This document shows, one piece after another, positions 18,006-25,316 of a DNA stretch of 64,000 nt. The stretch's first letter is position 1. Each line of letters starts with the position of its first letter. Origin of the DNA: Palsa-1400 sp036501625 (GTDB lineage Bacteria > Verrucomicrobiota > Verrucomicrobiia > Limisphaerales > Palsa-1400); assembly GCA_036501625.1 (NCBI GenBank), contig DASXZY010000046.1, positions 1-64,000 of the forward strand, given 5' to 3'. Position numbers and translations under genes: made by a program. Under the pieces are notes generated by a model, which did not search any database, was not told the DNA's origin, and saw nothing but the letters and a program-made list of their open reading frames with translations.

Positions 18006-18410
18006 TTATTCCGGCTTGGGAGGCAATTGTTTCACCGCCAGCGGAATGCTGGAGAGCGAGCGGCCGTCCATCGACAGATCAACCGAATACAGGCCGGTTT
18101 TGGAGAAGGTCAATTGGAGAATGTTCACCACCAGATTGCGGGAAATGAAGGTGGCGTCCGCCGGGAAATCGGCCTCGACCGGGATTTCCATGCTGTTCAT
18201 AATCGGCTGTCCATCTTCATCAACAAAATTGAGGTTCAGAGTATGCTGGCCTTCCTCAGCGCGGTCAAAGTAGAGGCGGACGGCGACGGAGCATTGGGGA
18301 TGCTGCGTGGGCATTTGCGGCGCGTAAATGGTGTCGAACGTGCCGAGCAGATTAAGTTTGCCGTTATAATCCGTCGCCGCGTCGCACAAAACCGCCACTT
18401 GGATCGTCAT
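18006..18410 (-). CDS. DUF6941 family protein
   Basis: 134 aa, soluble, mostly beta. The N-terminus (MTIQVAVLCDAATDYNGKLN) followed by LLGTFDTIYAP, a proline/His turn and VAVRLYFDR fits the DUF6941 family, whose function is not known. ATG at 18410 best matches the family start; ATG at 18422 is an alternative, and neither has a good ribosome site. It is the first gene of an apparent DUF6941-holB-ligase operon (9 bases to holB). Confidence 0.75.
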   Translation of the reverse strand: MTIQVAVLCDAATDYNGKLNLLGTFDTIYAPQMPTQHPQCSVAVRLYFDRAEEGQHTLNLNFVDEDGQPIMNSMEIPVEADFPADATFISRNLVVNILQLTFSKTGLYSVDLSMDGRSLSSIPLAVKQLPPKPE

Positions 18411-18422
18411 AACTGACCGCAT

Positions 18423-18881
18423 GTTAAAGGCGGGAAGCCAAAGGCTAAAGGGAAAATTTCGTCCGAAAAAACTGGGTCCCAAGCCAAGGCCAGATGGCAG
18501 GACCAGGACCGCCACCTGTTCGGTCAAGGCGGCTAAAAGCTGTTCCACCGGCTTGATGAGCTGGCGCCAGATTTGCAAACACTGCATAACCCCGGCCGTA
18601 AACGCGGCATTTCTTTTCCTCCGCGGGGGCTCTCGCGGCTCTGCGCGCGAATTCTCAGCCGTCCTTGACGCGCTTCGGAGCTGAAACGTGAGAGGCGCTT
18701 AAAGGCTTTCTCGAGGAGAGCGGCCGGATAGCGCGGAGATATAAACAGCGCGAAGACGGAAATCCTTGTTGGCTTTGATGCCTGATGGTTAATTCCCAGA
18801 ATTATCACGCCCAGGTTTATCACGCCTTGATTCGACGGCTTGAATGAATGAAAATGCGGGTGATATTGGTTGTTTGGATTT
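18423..18881. other. Divergent intergenic region, about 460 bases
   Basis: Separates DUF6941 (minus) from the LysR gene (plus). Frames on both strands look non-coding. The one structured element is the direct repeat at 18802-18826. Promoters in both directions should lie here but no strong -35/-10 pair was found. Confidence 0.4.
18802..18826 (+). promoter_or_regulatory. Direct repeat TTATCACGCC x2, candidate operator of the LysR-uvrA genes
   Basis: Two identical 10-base copies (18802-18811 and 18817-18826) lie 15 bases apart start to start, ending 55 bases before the LysR start codon. The position suits a regulator-binding site. Direct rather than inverted repeats are not the usual LysR target, so the binding protein is uncertain. 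Confidence 0.3.
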
Positions 18882-19775
18882 ATGAATGTGCATCACCTGG
18901 AGTTGTTCTACTGCGTGGCGCGCCACGGCGGGATCAGCGAGGCGGTGCGCAACATCCCTTACGGCATCCAGCAGCCGGCCGTGAGCGGGCAGGTCGCGCA
19001 ATTGGAGGAGTTCCTTGGCGTGACGCTTTTTCAACGCCGCCCGTTTTCCCTCACGCCGGCGGGGCAAAAGCTCTTCCGCTTTATTGAGCCGTTCTTCGGC
19101 GGATTGGACGGCCTGGCCCAGGAACTTCAGGGCGGCGCGGCCCATCAATTGCGCATCGGCTCCTCGGATGTCATTTTGCGCGATCATTTGCCGGAAGTAT
19201 TGCAAATGGCGCGGCGAAAATTTCCCCAATTGAAGTTCACTCTCCGCGCCGACTTTCCGCCGCAATTGGAAACGCTGCTCGAACGCCAGGAAATCGACCT
19301 GGCCATCGTGGTGACGGACGAAAAAAAACCGCCCGCCGGACTCAACGCGGAGGTCCTGCTCAAATTGCCGCTGACGCTCGTCGTCCCCAAAGAAAGCCCG
19401 CTCGCGCGCGCGGAGGAATTGTGGGAGCGGGACAAAATCGAGGAGCCGCTCATCTGCCTGCCGGAGGCGGATGCCATCAGCCGCAGTTTTCAAAAGGGCC
19501 TGGCCCGCCTGGGCGTGGATTGGTTTCCGCGCCTGGAGATTCATTCCACCGACGGCATTGAAGTCTATGTGGCGGGCGGATTTGGCCTCGGTGTGAGCGT
19601 GGCGGTGCCGAGGGCGAAAGTTTCCCCGAAGGTGCGCCAATTGGCCCTGCCGGGATTCGCGCCCGTGATCGTGGCGGCGGTGTGGCGCGGGAAGCCCCCG
19701 GCGCCGTTGCGCGCGCTGCTGGACGCCATGCAGTCGGCCGCCAAGCGCATGAAGGAAGGAGCGGCCGCATGTTAA
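18882..19775 (+). CDS. LysR-family transcriptional regulator
   Basis: 297 aa. N-terminal winged helix-turn-helix (MNVHHLELFYCVARHGGISE, QPAVSGQVAQLEEFLGVTLF, RRPFSLTPAGQKL) and a C-terminal two-lobe effector domain (QLRIGSSDVILRDHLPEVL; GFGLGVSVAVPRAK). ATG at 18882 matches the family start; a TTG at 18870 is possible. The stop overlaps the uvrA start by 7 bases on the same strand, so the two are translationally coupled. That is unusual, because LysR genes normally lie divergent from their targets. The effector is unknown. Confidence 0.9.
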   Translation: MNVHHLELFYCVARHGGISEAVRNIPYGIQQPAVSGQVAQLEEFLGVTLFQRRPFSLTPAGQKLFRFIEPFFGGLDGLAQELQGGAAHQLRIGSSDVILRDHLPEVLQMARRKFPQLKFTLRADFPPQLETLLERQEIDLAIVVTDEKKPPAGLNAEVLLKLPLTLVVPKESPLARAEELWERDKIEEPLICLPEADAISRSFQKGLARLGVDWFPRLEIHSTDGIEVYVAGGFGLGVSVAVPRAKVSPKVRQLALPGFAPVIVAAVWRGKPPAPLRALLDAMQSAAKRMKEGAAAC

Positions 19776-22411
19776 AAGCCATGGACGCGGAAACGAACGC
19801 GGCCGCCGAGGTCATCGCGATTCACGGCGCGCGCGAGCATAATTTAAAAAACATCTCGCTGGCGATTCCGCGCAATCAATTCGTGGTCGTCACGGGCGTG
19901 AGCGGCTCGGGCAAAAGCACGCTGGCGTTTGACCTGCTGTTCGCGGAAGGGCAGCGGCGCTTTCTGGATTCGATGAATCTTTACGCCCGGCAATTCGTGG
20001 AGCAATTGCCGCGGCCGGAGGTCGATTTGATCACAGGCATCCCGCCCTCCGTCAGCATCGAGCAGCGGCAATCGCGCGGCGGCGGGAAAAGCACGGTCGC
20101 GACCGTGACGGAGATTTATCATTTTCTGCGGCTGCTGCTGGCGCGGCTGGGCACGCTGCATTGCCCGAAATGCCAGTTGCCCGTCCAGGCCCAGACGCGC
20201 GACGAGGCCGGGCGGCGCCTGATGGAGGAAACCCGGCGGCGCGGCGACCTGCTCCTGCTGGCGCCGATTGTCAAGAATCGCAAAGGTTTTCACACGGAAG
20301 TGGCCGAGTGGGCCGCCAATCACGGCTATGCCGAAGTCCGCGCGGACGGAAAAATATACGACACATCCAAAACGCTGCGGCTGGACCGTTTTCGCGAGCA
20401 CGACGTGGAAATCGTGGTGGGCGTGCTGGAAAAAAAGAGCGGGCGGGCGCGCCCGGGGCAAAAACCGGCCCATCAACTCATCGACGAAGCCCTGCGGCTG
20501 GGACACGGCACGCTTTACGCGCTCGGAAACGACCGGCGCGTTTCCGTTCATTCCACCGAGCGCGTGTGCCCGCGGTGCGGGGATTCGTTCGGCGAGCTCG
20601 ACCCGAAAATGTTCAGCTACAATTCCCCGCGCGGCTGGTGCCCGGGCTGCCGCGGATTTGGCGAGCTGTTTTATTTGCCGGACGCCGAGCGCGGCGCGCG
20701 GGCGGAGGCCATCGAGGAATCGTGGTTCGAGTGGCAGGAAGGCAAACGCGAAATTTGCGGCGATTGCCAGGGGACGCGCCTGAACCCCATCGCCCGCGCC
20801 GTGCGTTTGCCCGCGTTCGGGGCCGGCCCGGAGCGAACCATTGTCGATATTTCCAGCGACTCCGTGGAGGCGGCGCTGGCGTGGGTGAACCGGCTGCGAT
20901 TGCGCGGGCGCGAGGCGGAAATCGCGCGCGACATCGTGCCGGAAATTCGCGAACGGCTGAAGTTCCTGGGGAAGGTCGGACTGGGTTACCTGCAACTGGG
21001 CCGCGGCGCGACGACGCTTTCGGGCGGCGAAGCCCAGCGCATCCGCCTGGCCGCGCAGCTTGGCTCCAATCTCAGCGGCGTGCTTTATATACTTGACGAG
21101 CCGACCATCGGCCTGCACGCGCGCGACAACGAGCAATTGCTGGCCGCGCTGGAAGCCTTGCGGGCGCGCGGCAATTCCCTTTTGGTGGTCGAGCATGACG
21201 AAGCCACCATGCGCCGCGCCGATTACATCATTGACCTCGGCCCGGGCGCGGGCATTCACGGCGGGGAGGTCGTCGCCTGCGGCACGCTGGCGGAAATAAT
21301 GGCGCATGAAAATTCCGCCACCGCCCAATGTTTGCGCGAGCGAAAGACGCATCCCGCTCGCGGCTCGCGCCGGCCGGTTCCGCCCGGTGGCAAAAGCCTG
21401 GTTCTCTCCGGCGCGAACCGGCACACGCTCAAGAATCTGTCGGTGTCCTTTCCGCTTCAGCATTTTATATGTTTGACTGGTGTGAGCGGCTCCGGCAAGA
21501 GCACGCTGTTGCGCGAGTGCCTGCTGCCCGCGGCGCAGGCGCAATTGGCGCGCAAGCCCGGCCCCGCCGCCGGCGAGGGAGCGGGCGCGGTGTCCGGCGC
21601 TGCGTCTCTGCGCGCCGTTTATGAAGTCGATCAATCGCCGATTGGGCGGACGCTGCGCTCGGTCCCGGCCACGTATGTGGGATTTTTCGACGACATCCGC
21701 CAGTTGTTCGCGCAAACGCCCGAAGCCCGATTGCGCGGTTACACGGCCAGCCGGTTTTCCTTCAACAGCAAGCAAGGGCGGTGCCCGGAATGCCTCGGCG
21801 CGGGCATCATTAAATTGGAAATGAGCTTCATGCCGCCCGCTCTTATCAAGTGCGAGACTTGCCAGGGCGCGCGTTTCAATGTCGAAACTCTCGACGTGCA
21901 ATTTCACGGCCTCAACATCGCGCAGGTGATGGATTTGAGCGTCGCGCAAGCCCTGGAAATTTTTGGCGCGTTCCCCCGCGTGGCGCGCGCCCTGGCCGCA
22001 TTGCGCGACACCGGGCTGGATTATCTCAGGCTCGGCCAGGCCAGCCCGACGCTGAGCGGAGGCGAGGCGCAGCGGTTGAAATTGGTCACGCACTTGTTGA
22101 CAGGTTTCCGGCCTTCCGATGACACCCGCGCTCGGTCGTGCCTTTTCCTGCTGGAGGAGCCGACCATTGGATTGCACGCGTCCGATGTCAAACGGCTGGT
22201 GGATGTTTTGCAGCGGCTGGTCGATGCCGGCCACACGGTCGTGGTGATTGAGCACAATTTGGAATTTATCGCCGAGGCGGATTGGGTGATCGACCTGGGG
22301 CCGGAAGGCGGCGGGCAGGGCGGACGCATCGTGGCGCAGGGCACGCCGGAAGCGGTGGCTAAAATCAAGTCATCCCACACTGGACGATTTCTGCGAAAGA
22401 TGCTCCAATAG
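19769..22411 (+). CDS. uvrA: UvrA-type excinuclease ABC ATPase
   Basis: Damage-recognition ATPase of nucleotide excision repair. 880 aa, shorter than typical UvrA (about 940). Two ABC modules: Walker A GVSGSGKSTL near residue 45 and again near 575; signatures LSGGEAQRIRLA and LSGGEAQRLKL; Walker B/D-loops ILDEPTIGLHARD and LLEEPTIGLHASD. Zinc-type Cys pairs are present (CPKC, CPRC...CPGC, CPEC...CETC). The UvrB-binding region (LAPIVKNRKGFH) is present. The start has GGAAGGAG 8 bases upstream. The short length, the GGGKSTVATVTEIYHF variant and the LysR partner leave open that this is a specialised second UvrA. Confidence 0.88.
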   Translation: MLKAMDAETNAAAEVIAIHGAREHNLKNISLAIPRNQFVVVTGVSGSGKSTLAFDLLFAEGQRRFLDSMNLYARQFVEQLPRPEVDLITGIPPSVSIEQRQSRGGGKSTVATVTEIYHFLRLLLARLGTLHCPKCQLPVQAQTRDEAGRRLMEETRRRGDLLLLAPIVKNRKGFHTEVAEWAANHGYAEVRADGKIYDTSKTLRLDRFREHDVEIVVGVLEKKSGRARPGQKPAHQLIDEALRLGHGTLYALGNDRRVSVHSTERVCPRCGDSFGELDPKMFSYNSPRGWCPGCRGFGELFYLPDAERGARAEAIEESWFEWQEGKREICGDCQGTRLNPIARAVRLPAFGAGPERTIVDISSDSVEAALAWVNRLRLRGREAEIARDIVPEIRERLKFLGKVGLGYLQLGRGATTLSGGEAQRIRLAAQLGSNLSGVLYILDEPTIGLHARDNEQLLAALEALRARGNSLLVVEHDEATMRRADYIIDLGPGAGIHGGEVVACGTLAEIMAHENSATAQCLRERKTHPARGSRRPVPPGGKSLVLSGANRHTLKNLSVSFPLQHFICLTGVSGSGKSTLLRECLLPAAQAQLARKPGPAAGEGAGAVSGAASLRAVYEVDQSPIGRTLRSVPATYVGFFDDIRQLFAQTPEARLRGYTASRFSFNSKQGRCPECLGAGIIKLEMSFMPPALIKCETCQGARFNVETLDVQFHGLNIAQVMDLSVAQALEIFGAFPRVARALAALRDTGLDYLRLGQASPTLSGGEAQRLKLVTHLLTGFRPSDDTRARSCLFLLEEPTIGLHASDVKRLVDVLQRLVDAGHTVVVIEHNLEFIAEADWVIDLGPEGGGQGGRIVAQGTPEAVAKIKSSHTGRFLRKMLQ

Positions 22412-22424
22412 GCTTTTCGCGCCC

Positions 22425-22895
22425 ATGAGCCTGTCTTACGAAGAAATCGTGCAGGGCGAAACGCTGATGCGTTCGCCTCCGGGGCCGCGCCACGAAAAGA
22501 TCTGCGCCCGGTTGCACGCGCGCATCGGGGGCCTGCTGGCGCCGAACGCCGTTTCCCGCCTGCTCTCCCCGCGCTCCATCGTCGAAATTTCCGCCGGGAC
22601 GATGCTGCGGCCGGATTTGGCGCTCGTGACCGCCGCCACTGGCAAACTTTGGCTGGCCGTTGAGATCATTGACTCCGAGGACCATCACACCGACACCGTG
22701 CTGAAAAAAGACATTTACGAAGATTACAATGTGGCGCGCCTGTGGATGGTCGATCCGCGTTACGACAACGTGGAAATGTATCACGGCCTGCCCGTCGGCC
22801 TGGCGCTGCGGGGGATTCTGGCCGGCAAGGAACGTTTGGCGGAACCGTTGCTGCCGGGTTTTGACATGGCCGTGAGCGACTTATTTTCGGCATGA
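22425..22895 (+). CDS. Uma2-family (DUF820) putative PD-(D/E)XK protein
   Basis: 156 aa. Uma2 proteins have a restriction-endonuclease-like fold. Visible here: a Glu in the N-terminal helix (YEEIVQGE), the catalytic-type pair RPDLALV and LAVEIIDSE, a Lys in LKKDIYEDY, and the typical LWMVDPRYDNVEMY strand pair. It lies 13 bases after uvrA and overlaps the next gene by 4 bases (ATGA). The cellular role is unknown; the uvrA neighbourhood may be chance. Confidence 0.8.
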   Translation: MSLSYEEIVQGETLMRSPPGPRHEKICARLHARIGGLLAPNAVSRLLSPRSIVEISAGTMLRPDLALVTAATGKLWLAVEIIDSEDHHTDTVLKKDIYEDYNVARLWMVDPRYDNVEMYHGLPVGLALRGILAGKERLAEPLLPGFDMAVSDLFSA

Positions 22896-24130
22896 AACGC
22901 TTTCTGTTGACAATGTTGCTGTTGTCGGCCGGCCAATTGTGGGCAGGCGATTGGCCGCAATTTCTTGGGCCAACGCGCGATGGCGTTTATGCCGGCTCCG
23001 AACTCGCCGCCGCGTGGCCCAACGAAGGCCCGCCCGTGGTTTGGAAGCGAGATGTCGGCGAGGGTTTTAGCGGGCCGGTCGTGGCGGACGGCAAGCTTAT
23101 TTTGTTTCACCGCGTCGAAGGCAAGGAGACGGTCACGTGCCTGGATGCAAAAACCGGCCAGTCCAAATGGACTTATGCGTATCCGACGGCCTATGTGGAT
23201 GACTTTGGATTTGACGAAGGGCCGCGCGCGACGCCGTGCGTGTCCAAGGGGCGTGTTTTCACATTCGGGGCGGAAGGCATGTTGAGCTGTGTCGATCTCG
23301 CCAATGGCGCGCTGGCCTGGCAAGTGAATACGAAAGAGAAATTTCACGAGGGCAAGGGCTTTTTCGGCGCGGCCTGTTCGCCGCTGGTGGAAGGGCAGGC
23401 TGTCCTGATGAATATCGGCGGGCCGGATGGCGGCGGCCTGGCTGCCTTCGACACCGCCACCGGGCGCGTCCTGTGGAAATGCTCCAGCGACGAAGCCGGT
23501 TACTCCTCGCCGGCGGCCGCGGCCATCGGGCCGCGCCGTTATGCTTTCTTCTTTACTCGAGCGGGCCTGGAGGCCGTGGATCCGGCGGATGGCAAGATTG
23601 ATTTCAGCTACCCCTGGCGCTCGACCATGAATGCTTCCGTCAACGCCGCCACGCCGCTCATTATTGGCGATTCGATTTTTCTTTCGGCCTGTTATGGCAC
23701 CGGCGCGATTCTGTTGCGGGTGCGCAATAACAGCGTGGAAAAAGTGTGGTCGGGCGACGGCATTCTTTCCAACCACTACGCGACGAGCGTTTATGACGGC
23801 GGCTTCCTTTACGGCATCGACGGGCGTGCCGATCCCGGTTTCAGCCCCGCGCCGAGCCTGCGCTGCGTCGAGTTAAGCACGGGAAAAGTCCGCTGGCAGG
23901 AGGATTCCGTCGGCCCCGCGACCGTCACGCTGGCGGGCCATCAACTGTTGATTCTAAGCGAGGCCGGCGAATTAATCCGCGCTTCCGCCGCGCCGGGCGG
24001 TTTCAAGGCGTCCGCCCGCGCGCAAGTCATGCCCACCCATGTGCGCGCCTACCCGGCTTTGGCCGATGGTTTTTTGTTCGCGCGGAGCAAAGGCCAGCTC
24101 TATTGCGTCGATTTGCGGGCCGGAAAATAA
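22892..24130 (+). CDS. Secreted PQQ-type beta-propeller protein
   Basis: 412 aa with a signal peptide (MKRFLLTMLLLSAGQLWAG). The mature part starts DWPQFLGPTRDGV, a hallmark of outer-membrane-biogenesis-like propellers common in Planctomycetes and Verrucomicrobia, followed by repeated blades (VTCLDAKTGQSKWTY, LSCVDLANGALAWQV, LAAFDTATGRVLWKC, LRCVELSTGKVRWQE). It lacks the catalytic set of alcohol dehydrogenases, so it is probably a binding or scaffold protein in the periplasm. The start overlaps the Uma2 stop. Confidence 0.87.
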   Translation: MKRFLLTMLLLSAGQLWAGDWPQFLGPTRDGVYAGSELAAAWPNEGPPVVWKRDVGEGFSGPVVADGKLILFHRVEGKETVTCLDAKTGQSKWTYAYPTAYVDDFGFDEGPRATPCVSKGRVFTFGAEGMLSCVDLANGALAWQVNTKEKFHEGKGFFGAACSPLVEGQAVLMNIGGPDGGGLAAFDTATGRVLWKCSSDEAGYSSPAAAAIGPRRYAFFFTRAGLEAVDPADGKIDFSYPWRSTMNASVNAATPLIIGDSIFLSACYGTGAILLRVRNNSVEKVWSGDGILSNHYATSVYDGGFLYGIDGRADPGFSPAPSLRCVELSTGKVRWQEDSVGPATVTLAGHQLLILSEAGELIRASAAPGGFKASARAQVMPTHVRAYPALADGFLFARSKGQLYCVDLRAGK

Positions 24131-24137
24131 ATTTTTC

Positions 24138-24160
24138 GGTTGGACGGCATTTGTCCAACC
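24138..24160 (+). terminator. Hairpin after the beta-propeller gene, possible weak terminator
   Basis: A perfect 8-bp stem GGTTGGAC / GTCCAACC (24138-24145 with 24153-24160) has a 7-base loop. It begins 7 bases after the stop and is followed by AGATTGTTT, not a clean T-run, so termination may be weak. The small gene at 24182 follows directly. Confidence 0.4.
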
Positions 24161-24181
24161 AGATTGTTTAAAGTCGGCGCC

Positions 24182-24373
24182 ATGAAACTGAAAATTCATG
24201 ATGAGAATCTAGCGCGCGGCTGCGAAGTGATCGCGCAATTTGGCAAAGCAGCCCTGATTAAACAATTCGACGGGACGTGGCAATTGCAGGGCGGTTCCGA
24301 CGACGACCGCCTCTCCGCGCGCGAATGGGCCAGCCTGTTTCTGCACGAAGCGGTGCTGCCGGCCACAAATTAA
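24182..24373 (+). CDS. Small hypothetical protein, 63 aa
   Basis: Not recognised. Sequence pattern MKLKIHDENLARGCEVIAQF, then KQFDGTWQLQGG, then LSAREWASLFLHEAVL: an alpha/beta protein with an acidic patch and no membrane segment. Codon use resembles its neighbours, which supports a real gene. ATG at 24182 follows a hairpin and a weak AAAG site. Its stop overlaps the convergent epimerase stop by 4 bases. Confidence 0.6.
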   Translation: MKLKIHDENLARGCEVIAQFGKAALIKQFDGTWQLQGGSDDDRLSAREWASLFLHEAVLPATN

Positions 24374-25260
24374 ATCTCGCCGGCGTCTTGCATGCGCTTG
24401 ATTTCCGCCGTGTAACCCTGGCGGAAGGTCGGGTAGCGGAGCGGGCAGCCGAGTTCCATGCGGAGCTTGCGGTTGCTGACTTTTTTATGCGTGACAGGGC
24501 GCTTGCGCGGGGCGGCCGCGTCCTCCCGCGTGAAGGGAGGCATGTTCTTGCCCAGCGTTTCGGAGAGCCAGCGGAAGAAATGGATTTGCGGGACCGGTTC
24601 GTCGTCGGTGGCGTTGTAAATCTCGCCGGGGCGCCCATTCTTGAGCGCGGCGATGATGCACGAGACGACGTCGTCGCGGTGAATCATGTTGATGAGCCGC
24701 TCGCCATGCCCGGGAATGCGGGCTTCGTCCTTGAGATATTGCAAGAAAAGCTGGCCGCGGCCCGGCCCATAAATGCCGGAGACGCGCAGGATGATGCCGG
24801 GAACCTTTTTTTCGCGCGCGGCTTCCAGCAACAATTGCTCGGCGGCGATGAGCATCCGGCCCAATTCCCCCGAAGGATCGGCGGGGCTGCTTTCTTTGAC
24901 AAGCGAGCCGTCGGCCTGCCCATAGACGCTGGTGCTGCTGGTAAAGACGAGTTTTTTGGGCGGGGCCGCTTCCAGCCAGCGCAGGATGTTGCGCATGCCT
25001 TCCACGTAAGTCAGGCGGTATTCCTCCGGGCCGCCGTGGTTGGATGCCACCGTGTTGACCACCCAATCGAACCCCGCCGGCAGCGCGTGAATGGCCGATG
25101 GCACGCTGATGTCGGCCGAGAGCGGATGGATGCCGCGCTCCTGCAAGGCGGCGCTGGTGGTTCCGGTGCGTGTCAAACCAAAAACCTCGTGCCCCAGGCG
25201 GGATAATTCCGCGCCCAGGGGCGCTCCGACGTAGCCACAGCCGATGATTAAGACGCGCAT
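24370..25260 (-). CDS. NAD(P)-dependent epimerase/dehydratase (extended SDR)
   Basis: 296 aa. Rossmann loop LIIGCGYVGAPLGAELSRLG (GxGxxG class), ending with the substrate-binding part typical of YeeZ-like SDRs. FTSSTSVYGQ gives the Ser and the start of the active-site Tyr region, but the usual YxxxK reads LGRMLIAAE: the catalytic Tyr and Lys are not apparent. ILRVSGIYGPGRGQ and MIHRDDVVSCIIAAL are the standard late motifs. It probably binds a nucleotide sugar or similar substrate; catalysis is uncertain because of the altered YxxxK. ATG at 25260 starts just before the Rossmann strand. Confidence 0.82.
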   Translation of the reverse strand: MRVLIIGCGYVGAPLGAELSRLGHEVFGLTRTGTTSAALQERGIHPLSADISVPSAIHALPAGFDWVVNTVASNHGGPEEYRLTYVEGMRNILRWLEAAPPKKLVFTSSTSVYGQADGSLVKESSPADPSGELGRMLIAAEQLLLEAAREKKVPGIILRVSGIYGPGRGQLFLQYLKDEARIPGHGERLINMIHRDDVVSCIIAALKNGRPGEIYNATDDEPVPQIHFFRWLSETLGKNMPPFTREDAAAPRKRPVTHKKVSNRKLRMELGCPLRYPTFRQGYTAEIKRMQDAGEI

Positions 25261-25316
25261 GAAACGCGGGCAGGCTGGCAAATCCCGCCGCGCAAAGCAA
25301 TCTTGATTCCGGTTCG

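Noticed and set aside
19844..22255. Very long open frame antisense to uvrA (about 800 codons)
   Set aside because: Arg/Ala/Gln-rich, no motifs; a by-product of the GC-rich codon pattern of the real uvrA on the other strand.
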